Positions 33,673 to 41,510 of a stretch of DNA of 64,000 nucleotides are shown piece after piece. A model generated the notes under the pieces. The model ran no database searches, had not been told where the DNA came from, and saw only the letters and a list, made by a program, of their open reading frames with translations. Numbering within the stretch: position 1 is the stretch's first letter; each line of letters starts with the position of its first letter. The DNA comes from an uncultured Odoribacter sp. (GTDB taxonomy: Bacteria > Bacteroidota > Bacteroidia > Bacteroidales > Marinifilaceae): positions 62,001-126,000 of the forward strand of contig CAJTSF010000006.1 in assembly GCA_910578985.1 (NCBI GenBank). The letters run 5' to 3'. The translations under genes were made by a program, and so were the position numbers.

Positions 33673-34893
33673 TTAATTTTGATGATCCAAAGTTTCCTCT
33701 ACTTCCAGAAGTCGATCGAACATTTCATTGGTCCTTTCCAGTTGGTTATTCAGGAAATTTTCATCCGATGGTAAACCGTCTTGATTTTTTAGAGGAGTTA
33801 CCCTGCCCGCCTTCAATTCGTAAATACGTAATAAATCCGGCTGTACAGTACTTTCTAAGGGGACTACTTTGTCTATCATATGCAGGAAATCTTCATTTCC
33901 CGTGCTTCGTTGTTTTAAATCGAAAGCTTTGGTTGCCAATGTCAGATAGTTGATGACATAAGGACTATGGGTTGTCAGCAGCAGCAGATTGGATTCCATT
34001 CGATTCGTATGACTGAGCAAATCGAACAATACATTCATTTGTGATTCAGGGTAAAGGTTCTGTTCCATTTCCTCCACGATATTCACAAAACGAGAATACT
34101 TGAAACGGGAAGAAATGCTGCGTAACATGATGTTTTTTACATCATCTGAAAGCGAATTGTCGTTCATTACCCGATTTACCTCTTTTTCAATTTGCAATCT
34201 TTCTTTCGAACTGAGTTCTTCCCGCCCTGCATTTCCTGCTACCAAGTCTGACAGGAAACGAGTAACTAATAGTAATGGTAGTGCCGATTGAAAACCACTG
34301 GATGCTACTGACAGACGAATTTTGTAATCCTCTCCTTTCAGCCACGCCATTTTATTCAGTAGGTCATACTCAAAGTTTACTTGGTTAAATGGTAAACGGA
34401 AGCCAGACTTCAGTACCACTTTTGCTTTTTCGAACTCATCTAGAAAGGTTTGTAAAGACTCCGGCAGATTCTTAAGATTTGCGGCATTGTCCGTCGTACT
34501 TAAAAAATTCCGCTCTGCCGGAACATACATCACTTTTGCTACGTTGTACGTAGTTTCATGTATTTTTTCTTCTATGGAGAAAATCTCATCTGCGTAGAGA
34601 AAACGGTAAGATAATCCCTCGAATCGTATTTTCGTGCTTTTTCTAAAGTAGGTGTCCAATCGGTGGTAGGCACAATAATTTTTTCGGAAACGCGCATGTT
34701 GTGTGAGGGATGTTTCACTGACAATTCGGCGTGTCAAGCCTTTTTCCAGCCAAGTAAACAAGGAAAATAATTTTACAATTGTGCTTTTCCCCGTGCCTTG
34801 TTCGCCTATAAATATAGTGTATTTGTCAAAAGTAACTTCTGTTTCTGCAATAGGTCCGAAATCTTGTAGAAACAATTTAACTTTCCCGCTCAT
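33673..34893 (-). CDS. AAA/ABC-type ATPase (RecF/OLD-like)
   Basis: A 406-residue ATPase with Walker A IGEQGTGKSTIVK (30-37), an ABC-like signature ASSGFQSAL (198-202), a Walker B-like FVNIVEEMEQNLYP (269-282) and an H-loop-like LLLLTTHSPYVINYL (307-313). It therefore belongs to the SMC/RecF/OLD-type family that senses DNA or other signals. No TOPRIM or HNH domain follows in the same protein. It is first in the transcript with the nuclease-like protein; promoter box 34924-34931. Confidence 0.85.
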   Translation of the reverse strand: MSGKVKLFLQDFGPIAETEVTFDKYTIFIGEQGTGKSTIVKLFSLFTWLEKGLTRRIVSETSLTQHARFRKNYCAYHRLDTYFRKSTKIRFEGLSYRFLYADEIFSIEEKIHETTYNVAKVMYVPAERNFLSTTDNAANLKNLPESLQTFLDEFEKAKVVLKSGFRLPFNQVNFEYDLLNKMAWLKGEDYKIRLSVASSGFQSALPLLLVTRFLSDLVAGNAGREELSSKERLQIEKEVNRVMNDNSLSDDVKNIMLRSISSRFKYSRFVNIVEEMEQNLYPESQMNVLFDLLSHTNRMESNLLLLTTHSPYVINYLTLATKAFDLKQRSTGNEDFLHMIDKVVPLESTVQPDLLRIYELKAGRVTPLKNQDGLPSDENFLNNQLERTNEMFDRLLEVEETLDHQN

Positions 34894-34923
34894 AAAATGC
34901 TCATTGTTATATATTCAATGGCA

Positions 34924-34931
34924 CAAATTTA
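34924..34931 (-). promoter_or_regulatory. Bacteroidota -7 box for ATPase/nuclease/TBDT operon
   Basis: TAAATTTG on the minus strand, 30 bp upstream of the ATG at 34893. It would drive all four genes to the terminator at 29876-29906. Confidence 0.55.
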
Positions 34932-34938
34932 TAAAAAA

Positions 34939-34956
34939 GAATCGGACATCCGATTC
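34939..34956. terminator. Short hairpin between lipoprotein and ATPase genes
   Basis: GAATCGG (34939-34945) pairs perfectly with CCGATTC (34950-34956) around ACAT. On the minus strand it is followed by TTTTTTAT, so it can end the upstream coiled-coil lipoprotein transcript. A partial repeat of the arm (CCGATTC) appears at 34974-34980. Confidence 0.5.
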
Positions 34957-35005
34957 CCATAGGAATCTTTTGCCCGATTCTGGTATTTCCGTCCGCCGGG
35001 AGGGG

Positions 35006-35878
35006 TCATCCCACCATCACGACCAAGTAGCGTGTCTGTTGCCAGAAAGCCTGCCCGTCGAGGATTTTCAGGACGAGTTTGCCGTCTTCTCCGGCTTCCA
35101 GGGCATAGGAGCCTTCCGGGTGGGCGGAGAGTACCTTGGCTTTCTTTTCGTTCAACTCGATGGCGTCGAAGTCGCGGGTGTCCACATCGACGAAGTCGGC
35201 TTGCTGTGCCTGCGAAGAGACGATGGGAGGGCAGAATATGCCCTGGCGCGTGATGACGTTCGCCTCACGCAACGCCTTGCGGGTGCCCAGGCAGTAGTGC
35301 GCGGTGTGCAGCGACTGGTCCTGTTCGGCAATCTTCATCCGTTGTTCTTTGGATACTTTATCCAGCGCGTCCATGTCGCGGACCAGAGCTTTGACCTCTT
35401 CGACCTTCATGGCGAGCTCTTTGTTGGTGGCTGCCAGGCGGGTGGTCAGTTCATCGAGTTTTGCCGCGCGTACGTCCAGTTCGGCGTTCAGGTTGGCAAT
35501 CATGCGCTTGAATTCGGCGGACTGGCTTTTGGTGCGGTTCTCCAGCTTGGCGATTTGCGACTTGTAGCCTGCAATCGCCTCCGTTACCGCCTGGACATCG
35601 TTTTTCAGGCGCGCCAGTTGCTGTTTGGAGGGGCTGCCTTTGGTTTCCTTTTCCGCTTCCAGCAGGAGCAGGTGCTCCGCTTCGCGCAGGGACTGCATGC
35701 CGGCAGTCACGTCATTGATGTCGGCGTAGATGCTTTCCAGTTCCTGGTTCTGTCCCGCGCTGACGGCGCTGAGGGAGTCCACTTGTGCGACCAGTCGTCG
35801 GTACTTTGCCGAGTTTTCCACACATCCCCCTAAAAAGAGCATCGACGCTCCGATTCCTAATGCAATCATCTTTTTCAT
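35006..35878 (-). CDS. Coiled-coil lipoprotein of unknown function
   Basis: 290 residues. Lipoprotein signal MLFLGGCVENS (Cys 19). Residues about 25-210 form long heptad-rich coiled coils (LVAQVDSLSAVSAGQNQELE, AKLDELTTRLAATNKELAMK), then a compact C-terminal domain (NVITRQGIFCPPIVSS, VDVDTRDFDAIELNEKKAKV) ending LDGQAFWQQTRYLVVMVG. It is probably tethered in the periplasm or at the outer membrane. The same C-terminal pattern is known in bacteroidal lipoproteins of unknown function. A deleted relic of this gene lies at 55959-56190. Confidence 0.82.
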   Translation of the reverse strand: MKKMIALGIGASMLFLGGCVENSAKYRRLVAQVDSLSAVSAGQNQELESIYADINDVTAGMQSLREAEHLLLLEAEKETKGSPSKQQLARLKNDVQAVTEAIAGYKSQIAKLENRTKSQSAEFKRMIANLNAELDVRAAKLDELTTRLAATNKELAMKVEEVKALVRDMDALDKVSKEQRMKIAEQDQSLHTAHYCLGTRKALREANVITRQGIFCPPIVSSQAQQADFVDVDTRDFDAIELNEKKAKVLSAHPEGSYALEAGEDGKLVLKILDGQAFWQQTRYLVVMVG

Positions 35879-36149
35879 AGCTATTCTTTTTCAGTGTTTT
35901 TATTTTGTCTTTTCATGGTATATCCTGCAAAATGTGTACCTCGAATATACGTTCGTTGCAATGGAATGGTTTCCATTTGTTTAGAAAATCGCTGATAAAA
36001 TCTTTTCCTGTGGAAGTGTGGAAAAAAGTGTGGAGCGGTGTGTATTTTTTCCACACTTTCGATTCGCCAAACGAACTTGTTTGCTTGGAAGGAGGGGGAG
36101 CGGACACGCCCTTGTCCCCTGCCTGACATAGGGATTATCCATAGATTCA

Positions 36150-36296
36150 CCGTTTGTTCACCGATGATTCTCCGATTGAAACGTTGGTAAAACGTTGGTG
36201 AAACTCTGGTAAAACGTTGATATAACCAAGTTAAAAACAGATTTTGAAGACTTTTTGAACTAATTTTTTATCGGAGAATCTACGGTGAACAGACGG
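36150..36296. repeat. Inverted-repeat element with internal tandem repeats
   Basis: Arms 36150-36176 and 36270-36296 are 27-bp imperfect inverted repeats (25 of 27 positions or better except for a few changes around CCGATGATT/CCGTAGATT). The spacer carries repeated AAACGTTGGT-type units (GAAACGTTGGTAAAACGTTG, then TGGTAAAACGTTGA). It resembles a small non-autonomous or regulatory element; no duplication of the flanks is visible. Confidence 0.5.
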
Positions 36297-36369
36297 TTGG
36301 GGATTGGTAGATTCCTATGACAAGTATATTTTTTGGGTGGGACTTGTTTTGTATTCGGCTTTTTTGCTT

Positions 36370-36377
36370 TACCTTTG
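36370..36377 (+). promoter_or_regulatory. Bacteroidota -7 box for rpsU-xerC-hpf
   Basis: TACCTTTG, with a TTTG at 36348-36351 as -33 element (18-base spacer). The transcript would begin near 36384, leaving a leader of about 220 nt before the rpsU ATG. Confidence 0.65.
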
Positions 36378-36426
36378 TCGTCCGAAATTGGGTTAAAATA
36401 ACAAGTCAAAAAACCATTCTCTTTTG

Positions 36427-36434
36427 AAAGGAGG
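36427..36434 (+). promoter_or_regulatory. Shine-Dalgarno-like sequence in rpsU leader
   Basis: AAAGGAGG lies 170 nt upstream of the rpsU start with no start codon at a suitable distance. In this phylum such sequences are rare. It may bind the free anti-Shine-Dalgarno and regulate the leader; this is inference. Confidence 0.35.
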
Positions 36435-36603
36435 CTGTTAGGACACTGGCAAACTGTGATTTGCCAAAACAAAAAGGTCAAATTCCACATACGACAGGGC
36501 ACCGCCCGAATGCTGCCGAAATGACGGGGGATATCATGTGGCATCCGCCATTTTGCACAAAAGAGAACAAGAATTGAAACAAAAAATTTTAAAATCAAAC
36601 ATC

Positions 36604-36795
36604 ATGATTATTGTACCTTTAAAAGAAGGCGAAAACATCGAAAGAGCCTTAAAGAAATTCAAACGTAAATTCGAGAAGACCGGAGTGGTGAAAGAACTGC
36701 GCGACCGTCAGGCGTTCACCAAGCCGTCCGTACGCAACCGCGCACAGCGCATCAAAGCGGCTTACAAACAGAGTTTACAACTGGCTGAGGAGTAA
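36604..36795 (+). CDS. rpsU: 30S ribosomal protein bS21
   Basis: 63 residues from ATG 36604 (MIIVPLKEGENIERALKKFK), matching the bS21 N-terminus; the frame upstream is not used. In Bacteroidota bS21 together with bS6 and bS18 helps hide the 3' end of 16S rRNA, which explains the general absence of Shine-Dalgarno sequences. The mRNA leader is long. It is followed by xerC 6 bp downstream; the stop is overlapped by the GAGGAG of xerC. Confidence 0.96.
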   Translation: MIIVPLKEGENIERALKKFKRKFEKTGVVKELRDRQAFTKPSVRNRAQRIKAAYKQSLQLAEE

Positions 36796-36801
36796 TGCGC
36801 G

Positions 36802-37740
36802 ATGATGGGCATGGAAATTGATTCTTTCCTGGAGTACCTGCAGGATGTCAAACGGTATTCTCCGCATACTCTGGCGGCTTATGCCAAGGATTTGAATCAA
36901 TTTGTGGAGTTCTGTGAAAAGATTGAGTTGATAGGCGAGTGGAAGGAGGTCACCCCGAAAATGGTCCGCCGTTTCGAAGCGGGACTGATGACGGGGGGAT
37001 TGGAGTTCGGAGAGGGGGAGCATGCGAGGCGTCCCAAGGCGATGACCGCCAGGTCGGTGTGCCGCAAGCTGAGTTCGATTCGCTCCCTGTTCGGCTACCT
37101 GATGCGGGAAGGGATTGTGGAGGATGATCCGGTGGAACTGGTGCTTCCTCCGAAAATCGGCAAGAAGCTGCCGGTGTTCGTTCCCACGGACGAGATGGAT
37201 GAGCTGTTGAAAAAGAAGTTCAACCCGAACGACTTCTCCATGCTGCGGGATTTCATGATTCTGGAGGTGGCGTATTGCACGGGCATGCGGCGGGCGGAGC
37301 TGGTGGGGCTGAAAGTGGAGGACGCCGACATGAGCGGCAAGGTGTTCCGGATTACGGGAAAAGGCAACAAGCAACGCCTTGTGCCCATGCTGGAAGAGAT
37401 GCAGGGCGACATGGAGCTGTACCTGAAAAAGCGGGAAGCCATCGTCAATCGGCGAGGCAGGCACTCCTCCTTTTTCATTACGGACGCGGGGGCTCCTGCC
37501 AACGAGCAGTACATCTACCGCCACGTGAAGAAATGCCTGGACCACGTGCACGCGCTGTCCAAACGAAGCACCCACGTGCTGCGGCATTCTTTCGCCACCG
37601 CCCTGCTGAACAACGAGGCGAATATCGAGGCGATACGCAAGTTGCTGGGACATTCCAGCCTCGCCGCCACGCAGGTGTACACGCACAATTCATTCGAGAA
37701 CCTGAAGCGAGTATATAACCATGCCCACCCCCGGGCTTAA
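36802..37740 (+). CDS. Tyrosine recombinase XerC-type
   Basis: A 312-residue site-specific recombinase. N-terminal core-binding SAM-like domain (SFLEYLQDVKRYSPHTLAAY), then the catalytic domain with Arg in CTGMRRAELVGLKVEDADM, the Lys region FRITGKGNKQRLVPML, the H-x-x-R block HVLRHSFATALLNNEANIEA, His in LLGHSSLAATQVYTH and the Tyr nucleophile in that last stretch (VYTHNSF). It probably resolves chromosome dimers. GAGGAG lies 9 nt before the ATG. It is between rpsU and hpf, a conserved Bacteroidota order. Confidence 0.93.
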   Translation: MMGMEIDSFLEYLQDVKRYSPHTLAAYAKDLNQFVEFCEKIELIGEWKEVTPKMVRRFEAGLMTGGLEFGEGEHARRPKAMTARSVCRKLSSIRSLFGYLMREGIVEDDPVELVLPPKIGKKLPVFVPTDEMDELLKKKFNPNDFSMLRDFMILEVAYCTGMRRAELVGLKVEDADMSGKVFRITGKGNKQRLVPMLEEMQGDMELYLKKREAIVNRRGRHSSFFITDAGAPANEQYIYRHVKKCLDHVHALSKRSTHVLRHSFATALLNNEANIEAIRKLLGHSSLAATQVYTHNSFENLKRVYNHAHPRA

Positions 37741-37743
37741 AAA

Positions 37744-37751
37744 AAGGAGGT
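37744..37751 (+). promoter_or_regulatory. Perfect Shine-Dalgarno of hpf
   Basis: AAGGAGGT, with 5 nt (ATATT) between its last base and the hpf ATG. It matches the anti-Shine-Dalgarno at eight positions and contrasts with nearly all other starts in the window. Confidence 0.85.
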
Positions 37752-37756
37752 ATATT

Positions 37757-38056
37757 ATGGAAATCAAAATCAAGGCTGTCGGGTTTTCCGCCAGCACCCA
37801 ATTGGAAGAGTTCATCCAGAAGAAATTCGGTAAAATGGACAAGTACCATGACGGCATTGTCAATGTGGACACCGTGCTGAAACTGGAAAAGGACGACAAT
37901 CTGGAAAACAAGGTCGTGGAAGTGACCGTTGCCGTGAAAGGGCAGGATATTTTCGCCAAAAAGAATGCCAAAACCTTCGAGGAGGCAGTCGATGAATTGT
38001 GCGATGTGCTGAAGCGGCAGTTGGTGAAAGCGAAGGAAAAAGAAAGGGTGGGCTGA
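37757..38056 (+). CDS. hpf: Ribosome hibernation-promoting factor
   Basis: 99 residues from ATG 37757 (MEIKIKAVGFSASTQLEEFI); the frame extends upstream to 37721 but the Shine-Dalgarno decides this start. It is the short HPF/RaiA form with the characteristic beta-alpha fold (NVDTVLKLEKDDNLENKVVE, VAVKGQDIFAKKNAKTFEEA). It binds the 30S decoding centre to silence ribosomes in slow growth. It is the last gene of the rpsU operon, and the next gene, tuf, has its own promoter. Confidence 0.93.
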   Translation: MEIKIKAVGFSASTQLEEFIQKKFGKMDKYHDGIVNVDTVLKLEKDDNLENKVVEVTVAVKGQDIFAKKNAKTFEEAVDELCDVLKRQLVKAKEKERVG

Positions 38057-38108
38057 AATATTATTGAAAGTTTGTGAGAATTAATTTTGTAGCACAAAAT
38101 ATTTTCCT

Positions 38109-38116
38109 TACATTTG
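38109..38116 (+). promoter_or_regulatory. Bacteroidota -7 box for tuf
   Basis: TACATTTG followed by C, with TTTG at 38086-38089 as -33 element (19-base spacer). It lies 65 bp upstream of the tuf ATG. Confidence 0.7.
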
Positions 38117-38181
38117 CAAGCTCAAACATGTAATTAGAGTTAATTGAGATAAATTGTTTAATAATAAAAAGTTTTTAAGTC

Positions 38182-39369
38182 ATGGCTAAAGAAAAGTTTG
38201 ACAGGTCAAAACCGCACGTAAATATTGGTACTATCGGTCACGTTGACCACGGTAAAACGACTTTGACTGCCGCTATTACGACGGTGTTGGCAAAGAAAGG
38301 TCTTTCTGAGTTGCGTTCTTTCGATTCTATCGACAACGCTCCGGAGGAAAAGGAAAGAGGTATCACGATTAATACTTCTCACGTAGAGTATCAGACGGCT
38401 AACCGTCACTATGCCCACGTTGATTGTCCGGGTCACGCCGACTATGTGAAGAACATGGTTACGGGTGCCGCTCAGATGGACGGTGCTATCTTGGTTTGTG
38501 CCGCTACCGACGGTCCGATGCCCCAGACTCGTGAGCACATTCTGTTGGCTCGCCAGGTGAACGTTCCGAAAATCGTTGTGTTCTTGAACAAAGTGGATAT
38601 GGTGGATGACGCTGAGATGTTGGAGTTGGTTGAGATGGAAGTGCGCGAACTGCTTTCTTTCTATCAGTATGACGGCGACAATACCCCGATTATCCTGGGT
38701 TCTGCACTGGGTGCGTTGAACGGTGAGGCAAAATGGGAAGAGAAAGTAATGGAGTTGATGGACGCTGTGGACAACTGGATTCCGCTGCCTCCGCGTGACA
38801 ACGAAAAACCGTTCCTGATGCCGGTGGAAGACGTATTCTCCATCACGGGTCGTGGTACGGTGGCTACCGGTCGTATCGAGACGGGTATCGTTCACGTAGG
38901 TGACGAGTTGGAAATCATCGGTTTGGGTGCTGACGGCAAGAAGACCGTATGTACGGGTGTGGAGATGTTCCGCAAGCTGTTGGACGAAGGTGAAGCCGGA
39001 GATAACGTAGGTCTGTTGCTGCGCGGTATCGACAAGAACGAAATCAAGCGTGGTATGGTGTTGGCAAAACCGGGTTCCGTGAAGCCGCACAAGAAATTCA
39101 AGGCTGAGGTTTATATCCTGAAGAAGGAAGAGGGCGGTCGTCACACTCCGTTCCACAACAAGTACAGACCGCAGTTCTATCTGCGTACCATGGACGTTAC
39201 CGGTGAGATTACCCTGCCGGAAGGAACCGAAATGGTAATGCCGGGCGATAACGTAACTATTACGGTTGAGTTGTTGACTCCGGTGGCTTGCTCTCTGGGT
39301 CTCCGTTTCGCTATCCGTGAAGGTGGACGTACGGTAGGTGCAGGTCAGATTACGGAAATCCTTGAATAA
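38182..39369 (+). CDS. tuf: Elongation factor Tu
   Basis: A 395-residue GTPase that delivers aminoacyl-tRNA to the ribosome. It shows G1 GHVDHGKTTLTAAI, the switch region with GITINTSHVEYQT, G3 DCPGHADYVKNM, G4 NKVDM and the beta barrel domains II and III (VFSITGRGTVATGRIETGIV, MDVTGEITLPEGTEMVMPG). Codon usage is T-ending and highly biased compared with the C-rich neighbours, as expected for a very highly expressed gene. It is followed by tRNA-Trp and secE. Confidence 0.98.
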   Translation: MAKEKFDRSKPHVNIGTIGHVDHGKTTLTAAITTVLAKKGLSELRSFDSIDNAPEEKERGITINTSHVEYQTANRHYAHVDCPGHADYVKNMVTGAAQMDGAILVCAATDGPMPQTREHILLARQVNVPKIVVFLNKVDMVDDAEMLELVEMEVRELLSFYQYDGDNTPIILGSALGALNGEAKWEEKVMELMDAVDNWIPLPPRDNEKPFLMPVEDVFSITGRGTVATGRIETGIVHVGDELEIIGLGADGKKTVCTGVEMFRKLLDEGEAGDNVGLLLRGIDKNEIKRGMVLAKPGSVKPHKKFKAEVYILKKEEGGRHTPFHNKYRPQFYLRTMDVTGEITLPEGTEMVMPGDNVTITVELLTPVACSLGLRFAIREGGRTVGAGQITEILE

Positions 39370-39448
39370 TTCAAGTGGATATTGGATTTTAAGTTGTAAA
39401 TTGTAGATTGGCTCCGGTCAATTTACAATTTACAATCTAAATTCATAA

Positions 39449-39521
39449 ACGGGTGTAGCTCAGTTGGTAGAGCACTGGTCTCCAAAACCAGGTGTCGGGA
39501 GTTCGAGCCTCTCCTCCCGTG
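39449..39521 (+). tRNA. tRNA-Trp (CCA)
   Basis: A 73-nt tRNA, with D arm GCTC/GAGC, anticodon stem CTGGT/ACCAG and loop CTCCAAA (anticodon CCA) and T arm GGGAG/CTCTC. Acceptor stem ACGGGTG/CTCCCGT has one T-T mismatch at pair 6-67. No CCA is encoded. It sits between tuf and secE, a conserved location. Confidence 0.92.
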
Positions 39522-39548
39522 CTGATAATTACAAGCTTAAACATAAAG

Positions 39549-39737
39549 ATGAAATTGAAAGCTTATTTCGCAGACGTTTATAACGAATTGGTTAATAAAG
39601 TCTCCTGGCCTTCATGGTCTGAACTCCAAAGTAGTGCGACAATCGTGATGATTGCTTCCGTCATTATCGCATTGGGCATTTTTCTGATGGATTTTTCGTT
39701 CAGGCATATCATGAATTTTATATATAGTATGTTGTAA
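39549..39737 (+). CDS. secE: Preprotein translocase subunit SecE
   Basis: 62 residues from ATG 39549 (MKLKAYFADVYNELVNKVSW); the frame runs back through the tRNA and cannot start earlier. It contains the amphipathic cytosolic helix with KVSWPSWSELQSSATIV and one transmembrane helix (VMIASVIIALGIFLMDF). It clamps SecY in the Sec translocon. It starts the secE-nusG-rplKAJL-rpoBC super-operon. Confidence 0.95.
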   Translation: MKLKAYFADVYNELVNKVSWPSWSELQSSATIVMIASVIIALGIFLMDFSFRHIMNFIYSML

Positions 39738-39754
39738 TTAATTCGCAGAACTAC

Positions 39755-40306
39755 ATGGCTGAAATTAAGAAAAGATGGTATGTGCTCCGCGTGGTGGGTG
39801 GTAAGGAGAAGAAGGTGAAGGAGTACATCGACAGTGAAGTGGCAAGCCTGGGGCTGCAGGATTATGTTTCGCAGGTGTTGATACCGACGGAGAAGGTGTA
39901 TCAGGTGCGTAACGGGAAGAAGATAAGCAAAGAGCGGAACTTTTTTCCGGGTTACGTGATGGTAGAGGCTGCCCTCGTCGGAGAGATTCCCCACATGCTT
40001 CGTGACATCACGAACGTGTTAGGCTTCCTGGGGGAGACCAAGGGGGGTGACCCGGTGCCGATGCGTCAGGCAGAGGTGAACCGGATTCTCGGAACGGTAG
40101 ATGCGCAGGCGGAACAACCGGAGGAGATAAACATACCGTATGTCGTGGGCGAGGCCGTAAAAGTTACGGACGGTCCGTTCAACGGCTTTACCGGCGTGAT
40201 AGAGGAGGTGAACAACGACAAGAAACGGGTGAAAGTCATTGTCAAGGTTTTCGGTCGTCAGACACCGCTCGAATTAAGTTTCATGCAGGTTGAAAAAGAT
40301 AATTAA
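39755..40306 (+). CDS. nusG: Transcription termination/antitermination factor NusG
   Basis: 183 residues. N-terminal NGN domain (RWYVLRVVGGKEKKVKEYID, FFPGYVMVEAAL) and C-terminal KOW domain (EAVKVTDGPFNGFTGVIEEV). It binds the RNA polymerase clamp and, through the KOW domain, Rho or ribosomal protein S10. It follows secE by 17 bp. Confidence 0.96.
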   Translation: MAEIKKRWYVLRVVGGKEKKVKEYIDSEVASLGLQDYVSQVLIPTEKVYQVRNGKKISKERNFFPGYVMVEAALVGEIPHMLRDITNVLGFLGETKGGDPVPMRQAEVNRILGTVDAQAEQPEEINIPYVVGEAVKVTDGPFNGFTGVIEEVNNDKKRVKVIVKVFGRQTPLELSFMQVEKDN

Positions 40307-40324
40307 TTTTTGATTTAAAGAATC

Positions 40325-40762
40325 ATGGCAAAAGAAGTTGAAGCTCTTATCAAGCTACAGATTAAAGCTGGTGCCGCTAATCCTTCGCCTCCAGTAGGTC
40401 CTGCATTAGGTTCGAAGGGAGTCAATATCATGGACTTCTGCAAGCAATTCAATGCAAGGACTCAGGATCAGGCGGGAAAGATTATCCCGGTAATTATTCA
40501 GGTTTACGGTGATAAATCGTTTGATTTCATTACCAAACAACCGCCTGTTGCCATTCAGTTGTTGGAAGCTGCTAAAATCAAATCGGGTTCAGCGCAGCCG
40601 AACCGCAAGAAAGTCGCTTCTTTGTCCTGGGACAAGGTGCGTGAGATTGCGGAAGGCAAGATGAGCGACTTGAATGCTTTCGAGATTGAAAAAGCGATGA
40701 GCATGGTAGCTGGAACTGCCAGAAGTATGGGTATCACCGTGGACGGTGAGAAACCTTTTTAA
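40325..40762 (+). CDS. rplK: 50S ribosomal protein uL11
   Basis: 145 residues with the standard opening MAKEVEALIKLQIKAGAANP then SPPVGPALGSKGVNIMDFCK, and the RNA-binding C-terminal half (MSDLNAFEIEKAMSMVAGTA). It forms the GTPase-associated centre with 23S rRNA. Confidence 0.97.
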   Translation: MAKEVEALIKLQIKAGAANPSPPVGPALGSKGVNIMDFCKQFNARTQDQAGKIIPVIIQVYGDKSFDFITKQPPVAIQLLEAAKIKSGSAQPNRKKVASLSWDKVREIAEGKMSDLNAFEIEKAMSMVAGTARSMGITVDGEKPF

Positions 40763-40786
40763 TGAATTTGTAATACTTCAAACGTA

Positions 40787-41482
40787 ATGAGTAAACTGAC
40801 AAAAAATAAGAAGTTAGCTTTAGAAAAGATCGAAAATGGTAAGTCATATACCATTGAGGAAGCTGCTCAGCTGGTGAAGGAGATTACTTTTACCAAGTTT
40901 GATGCGTCAGTTGACATAGACGTTCGTCTGGGTGTGGACCCGCGTAAAGCCAATCAGATGGTGCGCGGCGTTGTCACTTTGCCCCACGGTACCGGTAAAG
41001 AAATCAGAGTGTTGGTGCTTTGTACGCCTGACAAGGTGGAAGAAGCCAAGGCAGCCGGAGCCGACCATGTAGGTTTGGACGAGTATATCGAGAAGTTGAA
41101 ATCCGGTTGGACGGATATCGACATTATCATTACTATGCCGGCAATCATGGGTAAGATTGGTGCTTTAGGACGAATCCTAGGTCCGCGCGGATTGATGCCT
41201 AACCCGAAGAGCGGTACGGTGACGATGGAAATCGGAAAGGCCGTTCAGGAGGTAAAGCAGGGAAAAATTGACTTTAAAGTTGACAAGTTTGGTATAGTAC
41301 ACACTTCTATCGGTAAGGTGAACTTTGACGCAGAGAAGATCAAGGATAACGCCCGTGAGTTCATGGCGACTATCCAGAAGTTGAAGCCTTCTTCGGCAAA
41401 GGGTACTTATGTGAAGAGTGTATTCCTGTCAAGTACAATGAGTCCCGGTATTAAATTAGACCTTAAGTCATTACTTGATTAA
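40787..41482 (+). CDS. rplA: 50S ribosomal protein uL1
   Basis: 231 residues. Blocks ITFTKFDASVDIDVRLGVDP, LPHGTGKEIRVLVLCTPD and GRILGPRGLMPNPKSGTVTM are characteristic. It forms the L1 stalk and often autoregulates the L11 operon by binding its mRNA. Confidence 0.97.
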   Translation: MSKLTKNKKLALEKIENGKSYTIEEAAQLVKEITFTKFDASVDIDVRLGVDPRKANQMVRGVVTLPHGTGKEIRVLVLCTPDKVEEAKAAGADHVGLDEYIEKLKSGWTDIDIIITMPAIMGKIGALGRILGPRGLMPNPKSGTVTMEIGKAVQEVKQGKIDFKVDKFGIVHTSIGKVNFDAEKIKDNAREFMATIQKLKPSSAKGTYVKSVFLSSTMSPGIKLDLKSLLD

Positions 41483-41510
41483 TTATTAACCTTTAAAGGA
41501 CCTTTGTAGA

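Larger units (their letters stand above)
35879..36603. other. 725-bp gene-free stretch with inverted repeats and rpsU leader
   Basis: This stretch holds no convincing gene. It contains an A/T-rich promoter zone for the lipoprotein gene (about 35879-35951), an uncharacterised 36-bp G-rich patch near 36080-36118, an inverted-repeat element (36150-36296) and a transcript leader for rpsU (about 36385-36603). Short ORFs on both strands have no protein-like features. Confidence 0.6.

Noticed and set aside
35990..36150. Small ORFs in the gene-free stretch before rpsU.
   Set aside because: Short, overlapping on both strands, low-complexity, without promoter-start spacing.
36160..36240. CRISPR-like array from the AAACGTTGGT repeats.
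   Set aside because: Units are about 10-17 bp with no regular spacers and no cas genes.
38206..39156. Long minus-strand frame opposite tuf.
   Set aside because: Explained by the strong codon bias of tuf; composition (many H, Q, R, T) is not protein-like.
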